Part shown: in pieces, positions 34,736 through 44,426 of the stretch
Layout: each line of letters starts with the position of its first letter
Position numbering within the stretch: the stretch's first letter is position 1
From: Aliikangiella coralliicola
GTDB lineage: Bacteria > Pseudomonadota > Gammaproteobacteria > Enterobacterales > Kangiellaceae
Direction of reading: 5' to 3'
Length of the DNA stretch: 64,000 nt
Assembly: GCF_007004725.1 (NCBI RefSeq)
Contig: NZ_ML660171.1
Span: 124,001-188,000, forward strand
Notes under the pieces: generated by a model
Seen by the model: only the letters and a program-made list of their open reading frames with translations
Told to the model about the DNA's origin: nothing
Database searches by the model: none
Position numbers and translations under genes: made by a program

Positions 34736-35144
34736 ATTTCGCGTTTTTCCTGATTGTATGCGTTTTTCTTGATATGTCTTTGTTGATGGTATATCCGTCT
34801 TGATGTAATCCAGTATCGGTCCGGTACGGAATTTAATCTGTAATTTATCCCGGGCCTCCTTATATTTATGCACTCATCTGTGAAAAATAATCATGAAATT
34901 TTGCTGTTAAACTCCACGAGCAAGAAACCAGGTCCCCGAGATTAATTTAAGAGTGCTTCTGTTTTGAAATTTTGACATTCAGACACAGGCTCCAGGATGG
35001 AAGCAGATCGTATTTAGCTTCATTAGATAGGGTTATTTCAGTAGGATAAATTCGGCGGGGGAGAGTGCGTTTAAATCGGTAAAGAAGTTAAATCATATAG
35101 CAGTCCAGGAACTGCTATATTCGTTGTTTAGAAATACATCGCTA
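34736..35144. other. 409-base convergent gap between mlaA and the PilZ gene
   Basis: No real gene seen; a minus-strand frame here overlaps mlaA and lacks a ribosome site. Near the PilZ end lies the hairpin described next. Confidence 0.4.
35095..35120. terminator. Perfect 10-pair hairpin downstream of the PilZ gene
   Basis: ATATAGCAGT at 35095-35104 and ACTGCTATAT at 35111-35120 with loop CCAGGA, 25 bases after the PilZ stop on the minus strand. No T-tract, so it may be a 3'-end-stabilising hairpin or weak terminator. Confidence 0.45.
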
Positions 35145-35450
35145 CTAGCGAACGCGGCTAATCCTGCCGGCTACTTCGTATCGACCATTTCCAATACTTT
35201 TCGTTCTAACCACCTCAAACTCAGCGCTGAGTGGAGATAGCTTGCTTTGTTCAGAGCGAATGTCCACATTAAGTTTTTGATTTTCTTTGAAATCTTGGTT
35301 TGTTGTAAACATCACACCATCACCGCTCAGATTTTTGCTATCACCCTCAAAAGTTTGACCTGTTTCAGGATCGGTGATACTAACCGTCGCATCTACAAAC
35401 ATGCGAATAAAGTTTCGTTTTTCTTCATAGTCTAGGTTGACTGAAGACAT
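35145..35450 (-). CDS. PilZ domain protein (101 aa)
   Basis: PilZ domains bind cyclic-di-GMP. Both signature parts are present: R-N-F-I-R (RxxxR) at about residues 12-16 and N-L-S-G-D-G (D/NxSxxG) further on. The protein is a single PilZ domain, so it probably acts as an adaptor whose target is unknown. GGAGGAC lies 4 bases before the ATG. It is transcribed divergently from the HsbR-like gene. Confidence 0.9.
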   Translation of the reverse strand: MSSVNLDYEEKRNFIRMFVDATVSITDPETGQTFEGDSKNLSGDGVMFTTNQDFKENQKLNVDIRSEQSKLSPLSAEFEVVRTKSIGNGRYEVAGRISRVR

Positions 35451-35618
35451 GAAGGTCCTCCAGCAGGTTATCGATTATTATTGGCTTGCAGTTCATACTA
35501 GAAAAATAAGCTCTTCGCGTCAATCAAAAAGACACAACAATTCACTTGTGATTATTTATGGTTATGCTATAAAACGGTATTTCCCGCACAATTATTAATA
35601 ATAGGGTTTATTATAACC

Positions 35619-36824
35619 ATGGATTTTAGCTTGCAAGGGCGATATGCAGCGCTGGACCAAAGCAAGATTTTAGTGATTGACGATGAAGACCTTGTTCGGG
35701 AAAGTATTGCAATTTACCTTGAAGACAGTGGTTACAGGGTATTTCAAGCAATGGATGGAGCACAGGGAGTTGAGCTTTTTTGTGAGTACTATCCAGATCT
35801 TGTACTTTGTGATTTGCGCATGCCAAAAATGGATGGCCTTGAGGTGCTTAAGGTCATCAGTGAAATGTCTCCTGAAACACCTATTATTATCGTATCCGGT
35901 GCAGGACAAATTCATGATGTCGTTGAGGCCTTAAGACTCGGAGCGCTTGATTACCTGGTGAAACCGGTTACTGATATGGCTGTGCTCGAAAATGCAGTCA
36001 TCAATGCGTTACGTCGCCACCAATTAGAAGAACAGAATAAAACCTACCGAAAAGAACTAGAGCTTGCCAATCTGGAGCTTGAGCGAAACCTCGAATTATT
36101 ACAGCAAGATCAGGAAGCGGGGCGCAGAGCGCAGCTACAACTCTTGCCCGAGCCAGATGCAAATTTGGGCGGCTTTAAGTTCCAGCATATCATAATCCCA
36201 TCGCTTAATTTGAGTGGCGACTTCATCGATTACTTTCAAATTTCGGAGCGATACCTGGGCTTTTATATTGCTGATGTTTCAGGTCATGGTGCGGCGGCGG
36301 CTTTCGTTACCATGACATTGAAAAGTTTGATTAATCAGCCGTTACGCCATTATCGGACGGGAAATAGTGACTCTATCATTAATCCCGCCGATTTTATGGG
36401 CTATCTTAACCGCGAATTAATCAGCGCCAACCTCGGCAAACATATCACCATCTTTTATGGTGTAATCGATTGCTCTTTGATGACATTAACCTATTCAGTG
36501 GCCGGTCAATATCCTGCGCCTGCGCTGGTCAATGGCGGAGAGGTCAGATTGCTCAAAGAAGGTGGGTTTCCAATCGGTCTGTTTGATTGGGCTAATTTTC
36601 AAAACTATGAAATTGAAATCTCCTCAGACTTTCAGCTGCTGATGGTTTCAGATGGTTGGTTAGAATTGATTTCGGGGCAAAGCGGACCCACCGGGGAATC
36701 TTTTTTATTAGATTATGTCAAAGATAATCAGATAAGTATCCCTTCTTTTATGCGTCCGGTTAAGCAATATCCAAGTGATAATATGCCAGATGATATAACA
36801 GTTTTTATTGTGACTAAGGAATGA
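35619..36824 (+). CDS. Response regulator with PP2C phosphatase output, HsbR-like (401 aa)
   Basis: An N-terminal receiver domain (phospho-acceptor D65 in C-D-L-R-M-P) is joined by a coiled coil (about 130-165) to a SpoIIE/RsbU-type PP2C serine phosphatase (G-D-F-I-D-Y, A-D-V-S-G-H-G and D-D-I-T metal-site motifs). In Pseudomonas, HsbR switches the anti-anti-sigma factor HsbA between FlgM and a diguanylate cyclase. The next gene is a STAS protein, which supports this role. The upstream phosphotransfer protein HptB is not in the window. Confidence 0.88.
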   Translation: MDFSLQGRYAALDQSKILVIDDEDLVRESIAIYLEDSGYRVFQAMDGAQGVELFCEYYPDLVLCDLRMPKMDGLEVLKVISEMSPETPIIIVSGAGQIHDVVEALRLGALDYLVKPVTDMAVLENAVINALRRHQLEEQNKTYRKELELANLELERNLELLQQDQEAGRRAQLQLLPEPDANLGGFKFQHIIIPSLNLSGDFIDYFQISERYLGFYIADVSGHGAAAAFVTMTLKSLINQPLRHYRTGNSDSIINPADFMGYLNRELISANLGKHITIFYGVIDCSLMTLTYSVAGQYPAPALVNGGEVRLLKEGGFPIGLFDWANFQNYEIEISSDFQLLMVSDGWLELISGQSGPTGESFLLDYVKDNQISIPSFMRPVKQYPSDNMPDDITVFIVTKE

Positions 36825-36826
36825 TA

Positions 36827-37303
36827 ATGGACGGGGCAATTTTGGCGGCAAGGGTTGACGATATTGAGTACATCAAATTTCGAGGTACTGTTAGATATTC
36901 TCATTGCGCCGGTTTAGAGGCTCATATAGATAGTTTGTTTGATGTGAAGGATTTTTCTGAGGTTGTCATTGACCTCGAAAATGCTGATATTCTTGACAGT
37001 ACCGCTCTCGGCTTGTTGGCAAGAATAGCCATAGAACTCAGAAAGTACAGTGAGCGTTTGCCCGTGATCTTTGTCAAAAAGGGAGAGCTGTTTAATATAT
37101 TAAAAAGGGTATGTTTTGATCAGGTGTTCAACATTTTTGTCGATGACTTTTCGCCGTTGAAAGGGGAGTATAGAGAGCTGGAAAACACGCCTCAAAATGA
37201 ACAACAGATTTTAAAACGAGTGATTGAGGCTCATCGTAGCCTGGCATCAATTGATGATCAAAATGAAAAGTTTTATAAGGATATCACCAGCGCACTAAAA
37301 TAG
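36827..37303 (+). CDS. STAS-domain anti-sigma factor antagonist, HsbA-like (158 aa)
   Basis: A STAS domain (about 1-110) with the regulatory Ser58 in D-S-T-A-L-G, the residue that is phosphorylated by the anti-sigma kinase and dephosphorylated by the PP2C partner. A C-terminal extension of about 50 residues, helical, matches HsbA-type proteins. The start at 36827 is preferred to 36821: AAGGA is 6 bases before it and lies in the end of the phosphatase gene, so the two are translationally coupled. Confidence 0.85.
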   Translation: MDGAILAARVDDIEYIKFRGTVRYSHCAGLEAHIDSLFDVKDFSEVVIDLENADILDSTALGLLARIAIELRKYSERLPVIFVKKGELFNILKRVCFDQVFNIFVDDFSPLKGEYRELENTPQNEQQILKRVIEAHRSLASIDDQNEKFYKDITSALK

Positions 37304-37337
37304 GTTACTTTTAGCGCAGAGTTGATTAGTTAATGTT

Positions 37338-38120
37338 TTACCATTTTTTTCGTGGCCCAAACAAATCATCGTGAGACCCATTTTCTTCCGTTTCATGTTG
37401 TGGTTGCTGCTGTTGATCCCCTGGTTGCCCAAACGAAAGTTCAGTATTCATCGCTTCGGTAGGAGAGCTTTTGATTAGTTCGTGTAGTTCTACTTCAAGT
37501 GTCTTCAATCGTTCATTTTTATTTTGTACTTTCACGAGCATTTGTTGTGCCATAATAAAATTGCGCTGAGCAGGCACATACTCGTGTTTACTGAGAGACT
37601 CCTTTCCCTGTTGAATGTAAGCACAAATCTTTGACTCTGAAATGAGTGCCATTATTTTATTTACGGCTACCGCCGAAAGGCTAGGCGTTACCATATTGGT
37701 TTTACTGAGCTTTAAGATAAACTTTGCTAGTGTTGACAGTTGATTGACTTGCTGGGTGAGCAAGTTGAGATCGCTCGGAATCGAGAGCTTTTGGTTATCG
37801 GCAGCTGCTTTGGGGTTATTAATATTTTGTTTGAGCGCCTCAATACTTTTTTTCGCATTGAGATCGCCCGGCGCTAGTTTTTCTATTGCCTTCATATTAG
37901 CAAGGCAATACTGTAGCAATATCTGACGGGCCTCAGGTCCAATCGGTTGTTGGCTAAAATTACTTAAGATATTGGATGCCTGGTTAGCCCTATACCGGTG
38001 TTGCGCTATTTTTTGGCGGAGTGCGGCTTTTTCATGTTCTCGTTTCTGAATAATCGAAATTGCGGCGACGCAAACCACCAATATAGCCAGTATCACTGCG
38101 AAGATGACAAAAGAACTCAT
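37338..38120 (-). CDS. Single-TM protein of unknown function (260 aa)
   Basis: An N-terminal membrane helix (about 5-23) is followed by a helical, largely polar cytoplasmic or periplasmic part, with a Gln/Glu-rich tail near the C-terminus. There is no signal for export beyond the anchor and no catalytic motif. It converges with the HsbA-like gene (34-base gap). I do not recognise a family. Confidence 0.6.
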   Translation of the reverse strand: MSSFVIFAVILAILVVCVAAISIIQKREHEKAALRQKIAQHRYRANQASNILSNFSQQPIGPEARQILLQYCLANMKAIEKLAPGDLNAKKSIEALKQNINNPKAAADNQKLSIPSDLNLLTQQVNQLSTLAKFILKLSKTNMVTPSLSAVAVNKIMALISESKICAYIQQGKESLSKHEYVPAQRNFIMAQQMLVKVQNKNERLKTLEVELHELIKSSPTEAMNTELSFGQPGDQQQQPQHETEENGSHDDLFGPRKKW

Positions 38121-38262
38121 TAAATTATACTTAGTTTCCCAAACAGTTAGTCAATATTGAAACGACCTAGCATAGTGTCTGGTGGAAAGAAAGCTCCAGG
38201 TACGTGCAGGTCGATTACATAAATTTTGCTAATGGATAGCTATTTTAAGTCTAGTTCAAATT

Positions 38263-38952
38263 TTATGGTAGGGTTATTTTAAATACACCACCACCTAATG
38301 GGCCGCCATTGGCAAGTTCAACGTGGCCTGTTTTATTTCCATGACGATGCATAATCGCAATTTTTTGAGCGAAAAATAATCCAAGCCCAGTTGAACCAGT
38401 ACTTTGATTGATGCCCTGAATGTAGTTGCCGCTGAGCTCTATCATCTGGGCTGGGTAACCGGGGCCGTCATCGCAAATATTAATGGTAACACCGTCATCA
38501 ATTTCTGCTGTTAGCAAGATCTCGGAATGAGCGTAGCGAATAGCGTTACCGATAATATTAGATATCACCATTGCGAGTAAAGCTTCATCAAATACGACTT
38601 CCAAACTTTCGTCTATGTCAATTTTATAACTAAAACCCTTGGCATCTAACAAAGGAGAATGTTCAAGAATTTGTTCCTCGATAAAATCATACAAGTGATG
38701 ATAACTAGGGTTAAAAGGTAATTGATTGTTTTCAATTTTGTACAAGGCTAATAGCTGCATCAGAGAGTTATTTACCCTTGATGATTCGTATTGAACGATA
38801 CCATACTGAGTATTACCTGGACCTTGCTGTGAAACCGGCAACTCCGCTAAAATAGAATTGAGTGCATCGAGCATCATTCCTAAAGAATTTTTCATATCGT
38901 GAACGGTTGACGCAAGAATGATGCTAAACAAATTGTTATTGTCTTTATTCAT
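38263..38952 (-). CDS. Soluble sensor histidine kinase (229 aa)
   Basis: Short HisKA-like region with S-T-V-H-D-M-K-N-S (His18), then an HATPase_c domain with N-box N-I-I-G-N-A-I-R-Y, D-D-G-P-G-Y and G-L-G-L-F-F. It has no membrane segment or sensor domain, so it must be driven by a partner. It lies 38 bases downstream of the TPR response-regulator gene in the same direction, and the two are likely a cognate pair. Confidence 0.88.
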   Translation of the reverse strand: MNKDNNNLFSIILASTVHDMKNSLGMMLDALNSILAELPVSQQGPGNTQYGIVQYESSRVNNSLMQLLALYKIENNQLPFNPSYHHLYDFIEEQILEHSPLLDAKGFSYKIDIDESLEVVFDEALLAMVISNIIGNAIRYAHSEILLTAEIDDGVTINICDDGPGYPAQMIELSGNYIQGINQSTGSTGLGLFFAQKIAIMHRHGNKTGHVELANGGPLGGGVFKITLP

Positions 38953-38990
38953 TGTTATCTTTTACTGCTATTTTTCATGTTAATTGGGCC

Positions 38991-40649
38991 TCATAAACTT
39001 TGTAATATTAGTTGAGTGAGGCGGGAAAGTTCTGAATATCTTTCATACCTTGGGTCGTCAAACGGAAGGCGAGTTATTCCACTTAAGATGGATTCGGCTT
39101 TTTCGAGTAACGCTTTATTTTTTTCCCCAGACTGGTAGTTTTTGAGTAAAGTTTGCACATGATTAAGGTTGATATTAACATTATTGGGTGCAATCTGAGT
39201 CGCTTTGCCAAAATAATCGGCGGCTTGTGTGTAGTCTTTTGCGGAAAAAAACTTGATCGCCTTATTATTCATCTGATTAGCTTTTTTACTATTCTCAATA
39301 AGATTTTTATTGGTCGTTAGTTTGGCTGCTTTTTTGATAAACTCAGGGTCGTCAAAGTATTGTTCGACAGCTTCTTCTAAAATACATTCAGCAAGTTCCT
39401 GCTGACCTAACTGCTTAAGCGATTCTGATATTTCGATACTTTCACTAGAGCCCATATGTTCTTCTATTCGATCGTAGAGGCGATTTGCAGTGGACAGGTA
39501 TTTATCGACTTTTTTCTCATCATTACTAATTGAACTAAAGTCGGCATGTGCCACCGCGCTTCGAAATTGAACGCTTGGATTATTTTTGAATCGGTTGTCG
39601 AGTTTGCTAAAAACAGATTCAGCCTCATCCATTAATTTTTGTCGATCAACATCAGAGTTACCTTTTAATTGGCGGCCAATCGATTTAGTGAGCTTGATAA
39701 ATTCGTCTGGGCTGGCAAAGGCTGAGTTAGCGCCGAATTTGACCGCTTGCCTGAATGCAGAAGTCATGGTTTCGATATCTTCATTTTCTTCGGCAATTTC
39801 TCCCAGTAACTTTTGTCGTTTTAAAGCTTTGGGTGAGCGTTCGACTGCCTTCGCAAGCGTTTGTTGAGCTTCGACCGGGCGACCTAGTAAGTATTGAACT
39901 TTTGCCAGCCAGTCATACCCTTCGAGAACCATAGGAAACTCAAGTATCATATCGTTGAAAATCTCAATGGCCCGCTCGTATTCTTTTTTGGCAAAGAATA
40001 TCTCGCCGACTCCTAACATTGCCCAGGGAATAGGTCTTTCGTTAACAATTTTAGTGGTTAACTCCAAGGCTTTATCATACCGTTTAAGGGCTTTGTAACA
40101 GACATACTTATGTCTCAGACAAGCCATTTTAAACTTGGGATTTTCCGCAATAATTAGATCACACTGCTCTAGTGCTTCGTTCCAGGACTTTTTACGTTCG
40201 AGTCGGGCTATAGGTGCCAGCAAATCTTTTTTGTATATGGCTTTATCCAGTCTTGATTTGAGAATATGTCCGTTAAAGGGTTTTGTCAGGTAACTATCGG
40301 GCTGATATTCTAGCGCTCCCATAACCATCGCAGTTGTATTTTCCGCGGTGACCATAATGAAAACTGAGTTAGTTTTGAGGACTTTAAAGCTGATGAGTTC
40401 TTCCAGAATTTGCTGCCCATCTTTTCCATCGCCTAAATTATAATCAGATAGAATGATGTCATATTTCTTTTCTTTGCAAGCTTGAACAGCATCTTCACCG
40501 TTATAGACAAGATCAATTTTCTTGCTACCCATGGTTATCATCATGCCGCGCAGCGAGCGGGCAAACTCGGCAAAATCTTCGATGACCAGAACTGATTTTT
40601 GCGAGTAGCGAACTAGCGGTTTTTTCATTAACAGTGTTGGTTCTTGCAT
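38991..40649 (-). CDS. Response regulator with TPR repeats (552 aa)
   Basis: The N-terminal receiver domain (acceptor D69 in I-L-S-D-Y-N) is followed by about 400 residues of helical TPR-like repeats (for example A-L-E-Q-C-D-L and the A-x-x-Y-x-x-A-x-E pairs) that act as a protein-interaction scaffold. There is no DNA-binding output. It is first in a two-gene unit with the soluble histidine kinase. What it binds is not known. Confidence 0.85.
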   Translation of the reverse strand: MQEPTLLMKKPLVRYSQKSVLVIEDFAEFARSLRGMMITMGSKKIDLVYNGEDAVQACKEKKYDIILSDYNLGDGKDGQQILEELISFKVLKTNSVFIMVTAENTTAMVMGALEYQPDSYLTKPFNGHILKSRLDKAIYKKDLLAPIARLERKKSWNEALEQCDLIIAENPKFKMACLRHKYVCYKALKRYDKALELTTKIVNERPIPWAMLGVGEIFFAKKEYERAIEIFNDMILEFPMVLEGYDWLAKVQYLLGRPVEAQQTLAKAVERSPKALKRQKLLGEIAEENEDIETMTSAFRQAVKFGANSAFASPDEFIKLTKSIGRQLKGNSDVDRQKLMDEAESVFSKLDNRFKNNPSVQFRSAVAHADFSSISNDEKKVDKYLSTANRLYDRIEEHMGSSESIEISESLKQLGQQELAECILEEAVEQYFDDPEFIKKAAKLTTNKNLIENSKKANQMNNKAIKFFSAKDYTQAADYFGKATQIAPNNVNINLNHVQTLLKNYQSGEKNKALLEKAESILSGITRLPFDDPRYERYSELSRLTQLILQSL

Positions 40650-40887
40650 TTTATTAGCGATAGTAGATACTTGTCATAGTTAATTGAAGGGTGTCTGCCT
40701 GCGTACTTTTACCATGTTCTTTAGGGTACCTCTACTTGGATTTAATAAAAGGGGGTTTAAAAAAAGACATTATTAAAGAATTATAGTTAGATTCTGGGAT
40801 AAAATAGAAATAATAGCGTAATTAACGGTACCAGGAAATTTGATTCAGTTAAACAAAACCAATCAAACATTGAATTATGGAAAGAAC

Positions 40888-41790
40888 ATGTCTTCAAAAC
40901 TTGGTGATAAATTAGTCGTTGCAATCTCTTCCCGAGCATTATTTGATCTGGATGAAAGTCACGCAATCTACGAAAAGCAGGGGGTAGAGGCTTATTCACG
41001 CTATCAGATAGAAAATGAAGATAAACCTTTGCCACCCGGCGCAGCCTATCAGCTGGTGAAAAAACTACTTGCATTAAATAACGATAAATCTGATAACCCA
41101 GTGGTTGAAGTGGTGTTGTTGTCACGTAATAGTGCTGACACCGGCCTGAGAATATTTAATTCAATTCAGCATTACCAGTTAGATATTACCAGGGCTGCTT
41201 TTACCAGTGGTAGAAATCCGTACGGCTATGTTTCAGCATTCGCTAGTCATTTATTTCTATCAACCAATCCTAATGATGTCAGAACCGCACTGGATAATGG
41301 GCATGCAGCGGCAACCATTTTGCCCAGAAATAATCAACATAATGAGTCAAATACTGAGTTGCGATTCGCATTTGATGGAGATGCGGTCATTTTTTCCGAT
41401 GAAGCAGAGCAGATATATAAAAAACGTGGTCTCAAAGCATTCACTGAAAATGAAACTACTTCGGCAAACCAGCCCCTAATGGGCGGCCCCTTCAAAAGTT
41501 TTCTGGCGGCGCTACATCGATTACAAAAGGAATATAGCGTCGAAAAATGCCCGATTAGAACTGCGCTAGTTACCGCGAGATCGGCTCCTGCACATGAACG
41601 GGTTATTCGAACCTTAAGAGACTGGCAAATACGAATTGATGAGGCATTATTTTTAGGAGGCATGCCAAAAGGGCAATTTTTGCGGTCTTTTGAAGCAGAC
41701 GTTTTTTTCGATGATCAAACCACCCATTGTGACGATGCGGCAGAACATGTTGCAACTGGCCATGTACCCCACGGTGTCGCCAATAATTAA
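40888..41790 (+). CDS. 5'-nucleotidase, cN-I family (300 aa)
   Basis: Cytosolic nucleotidase that hydrolyses AMP or IMP-type mononucleotides. The HAD-like D-L-D-E-S near the start, the L-L-S-R-N-S loop, F-D-G-D-A-V in the middle and F-F-D-D-Q near the end are consistent with the cN-I/YjjG-distant fold. The ATG at 40888 is preferred to an upstream 40840 start because GGAAAG precedes it. It is transcribed divergently from the TPR regulator. Confidence 0.8.
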   Translation: MSSKLGDKLVVAISSRALFDLDESHAIYEKQGVEAYSRYQIENEDKPLPPGAAYQLVKKLLALNNDKSDNPVVEVVLLSRNSADTGLRIFNSIQHYQLDITRAAFTSGRNPYGYVSAFASHLFLSTNPNDVRTALDNGHAAATILPRNNQHNESNTELRFAFDGDAVIFSDEAEQIYKKRGLKAFTENETTSANQPLMGGPFKSFLAALHRLQKEYSVEKCPIRTALVTARSAPAHERVIRTLRDWQIRIDEALFLGGMPKGQFLRSFEADVFFDDQTTHCDDAAEHVATGHVPHGVANN

Positions 41791-42065
41791 CTCATGAGAT
41801 TGCACTGCTCATAGATTAGTTGCACATAATCAGTTTCAAATAATTCATCAGATTTTACAGGATTTAGCCTGATTTTCTTGTGAAATAGGAAATTGTGACT
41901 ATGCTTATAGGAAATCGAGGTCTTAAAAGTTTTAACTATAAGGGACACTAAGGGGGTTGAGCTGCGTCAAGGTTTACTGGTGTTCAGCGCCTTCAACTTC
42001 TAGTTGCAACTTACTATAAAGGAGTGGTTAATAGTTGTGTATAGTTATTTGATTTTGGTAACCAC

Positions 42066-43040
42066 ATGAAGCTTCAACAAATCAAGTATATTTATGAAGT
42101 TGCGCGAAATCAGCTGAACGTGTCTGCAACAGCCGAAAGCCTGTTTACTTCTCAACCGGGAATCAGTAAGCAGGTTCGCTTGTTGGAAGACGAGTTAGGG
42201 GTTGAGATTTTCGTGAGGAGTGGAAAACACTTAACCAACATCACGCCTGCTGGTAGAGAAATTCTACCGGTAGCCGAGCACATTCTGAAACAGGTTAGAA
42301 AAATTCAGGATATCGCTGCAAGCCATGTTAATCACAAAGAGGGTCGCTTAAACTTATCAACAACCCACACTTTTTCTCGTTACTTTTTGCCAGATGTGGT
42401 AGAAAGTTATCGGAAAAAATATGCCAAGGTGGCGATGCATATTTTTCAAAGTAGCGGACAGAGAACCAATGCCGATTTAGACGAAGGAAAACTGGATTTT
42501 GCGTTGGTTCACGAAAGTGAAAATGGTTTTGTCGAGAAAATTCACTTACCCTGTTTTTATTGGAAACGCTGCATTGTTGTTCCTTCAAGCCATCCCCTGG
42601 CAAAAAAAGAGTCGATTAATTTTGATATCCTGGCGCAATATCCGTTGTTAACCCATACCAGCATGGGGGGAGATAGAAACCCGATTTTATTAAAGTTTAA
42701 AGAACACGGATTTTCTCCCGAAATCGTGTTTAGCGCCACAGACTGCGAAGTGATCAAATCTTATGTTCGTATGGGTCTTGGCGTGGGGATTATTGCGAAT
42801 ATGGCCTATGAGGAACATCTTGATTCAGACTTAGTTAAAATCCCAATTGAGCACTTGATTAGCCCTTCCTTAGTTAATATCGTATTTGACCGTAACTTCT
42901 ATTTCAGAGAATATATTTTTGCCTTTATGGAAGCATTGGCGCCACAGCTTTCTAAGGAGCTAATTCTTCAGGCACAACAAACTAAATCTGCAAATAAAAT
43001 TGCCAAAATGGTCGACATTGATTCAATCCCCGTATTGTAA
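42066..43040 (+). CDS. cysB: CysB, LysR-type regulator of cysteine biosynthesis (324 aa)
   Basis: The N-terminal winged helix-turn-helix (M-K-L-Q-Q-I-K-Y, then S-Q-P-G-I-S-K-Q-V-R) and the effector domain (T-T-H-T-F-S-R-Y, G-L-G-V-G-I-I-A) follow CysB rather than generic LysR proteins. CysB activates sulfate uptake and assimilation genes with N-acetylserine as inducer. The length matches. Its neighbours here are not cys genes; the nearest sulfur genes are the CBS/CGL pair 15 kb away. Confidence 0.93.
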   Translation: MKLQQIKYIYEVARNQLNVSATAESLFTSQPGISKQVRLLEDELGVEIFVRSGKHLTNITPAGREILPVAEHILKQVRKIQDIAASHVNHKEGRLNLSTTHTFSRYFLPDVVESYRKKYAKVAMHIFQSSGQRTNADLDEGKLDFALVHESENGFVEKIHLPCFYWKRCIVVPSSHPLAKKESINFDILAQYPLLTHTSMGGDRNPILLKFKEHGFSPEIVFSATDCEVIKSYVRMGLGVGIIANMAYEEHLDSDLVKIPIEHLISPSLVNIVFDRNFYFREYIFAFMEALAPQLSKELILQAQQTKSANKIAKMVDIDSIPVL

Positions 43041-43111
43041 AAATACAAACTCAGAGAGCTGGCTTACACTAAATAAAGTTTATCTTATTGATCTATCCCT
43101 GCCTGAATTTG

Positions 43112-44260
43112 TTAGCCATTTTGTCCAGGTATGAGCTGATCAACGTAAGACTTGATAGCCTTTCTCGCAGGGTCTTCAATTGCGGTAAATTCCAGGTGGC
43201 TTTCAAAACAGTCAGGAGTTTTTTTGCAGGTTAGTACTCGTGCGTAAATTTCGCTGTTTCCACCACCCATCAAAGATAACGAGACTATTACTTTTATTTC
43301 GGAAAAGGGTGCAAGTGGCTCGGTTGTTTGAGTAAAAAGTCCGCCATAGCTCATATCGATAATTCGGCCGGTAAACTGCGTTGATAACACTTGTTTGCCA
43401 TCAATTTTTTGATAGCTCAGCGGAATATTAACTTCAACCCGAGGGCTTCTACGTATCTCTCTTCGGGGGACTTTGAGGTGGCTTGGTTGAGTGATGGCTA
43501 ACAGTTCATACATTTTTACAGGGTGAGATTTACCCTTAACTTGCACTTCATTGACTTCGCCTATTTCGACAATATCCTTTGCCAGACGATAAGTATTTTC
43601 ACTCAAAAGAATCTGGCCTCTAAGGCTATGGGCCTCAACACGGGAAACCAGATTCACCTGATCGCCGATAACCGTATATTCACGATAAATATCTGACCCC
43701 AGAGTGCCTGCGACAACCTCGCCTGTGTTAATGCCAATTCCCATGTAGAGGTTAGCCATCCCTAGTGCATCGCTGATCTCATTTATTTCATTCATCGCGA
43801 TTTGCATTTCGATGGCGCAGGCCAGCGGTTTTTTGATATCTGACTTAATATCAGATCCGATATCAGAACTTTTATTATCATTTGCGCCAAACAAAACCAT
43901 GATCGAGTCGCCCATGAATTTATCAATAACCCCCTGGTGACTATCAATGACCTGACTCATTTTCTGGAAGTATCGATTGAGTAGTTCGATAACTGTCAGT
44001 GGTGAATACTTTTCTGCAATACTGGTAAAACCTCTCAAGTCTGACAGCAAAATACTGATATTTTTGGTTTCTGCGAGTTTTTCTTGCTGTCGGCTTTGTT
44101 CAACAACATCAGCAAGTTGGCGACGAAACTTTTCATCTAAATCGATATTTCCGGTATGATCTATATTGCGCTTAATCAATGAGATTAAACTGTCAACTAA
44201 TTCAGCATGATTGTTAACTTGCAATGGTTTCACCCGCGTACTTTGCTCTGTAATAAGCAT
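43112..44260 (-). CDS. Class III adenylate cyclase fused to a PilZ domain (382 aa)
   Basis: The cyclase domain (about 68-210) has both metal Asp (D74 in L-S-D-L-R-G, D118 in F-M-G-D), the adenine-selecting Lys114, and N203/R207 in V-N-L-V-S-R for transition-state contact, so it should make cAMP. The C-terminal PilZ domain begins at about 265 with R-R-S-P-R and D-M-S-Y-G-G, so c-di-GMP probably regulates it. A short S-D-I repeat stands between the metal site and the core. ATG 44260 is used; an in-frame TTG lies at 44275. Confidence 0.88.
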   Translation of the reverse strand: MLITEQSTRVKPLQVNNHAELVDSLISLIKRNIDHTGNIDLDEKFRRQLADVVEQSRQQEKLAETKNISILLSDLRGFTSIAEKYSPLTVIELLNRYFQKMSQVIDSHQGVIDKFMGDSIMVLFGANDNKSSDIGSDIKSDIKKPLACAIEMQIAMNEINEISDALGMANLYMGIGINTGEVVAGTLGSDIYREYTVIGDQVNLVSRVEAHSLRGQILLSENTYRLAKDIVEIGEVNEVQVKGKSHPVKMYELLAITQPSHLKVPRREIRRSPRVEVNIPLSYQKIDGKQVLSTQFTGRIIDMSYGGLFTQTTEPLAPFSEIKVIVSLSLMGGGNSEIYARVLTCKKTPDCFESHLEFTAIEDPARKAIKSYVDQLIPGQNG

Positions 44261-44426
44261 ATACCCAAATACCAATTAAGCAAGTGCAGAGCAAGTCCAG
44301 TAAAGTTAGCATTGTTAGCTTGGTAGTAGTTGATTAACAAAGAAATATCGATTTAAATTGTCAATATGATTGGTTGTCTAGCGACCGCGAAAAGATATCA
44401 ATAACCAGATGATTGGAGAAAACTCA

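Noticed and set aside
34646-34873. 75-residue minus-strand frame with a hydrophobic stretch
   Set aside because: It overlaps the 3' end of mlaA and has no ribosome site; treated as a shadow of the acidic tail and its AT-rich 3' flank.
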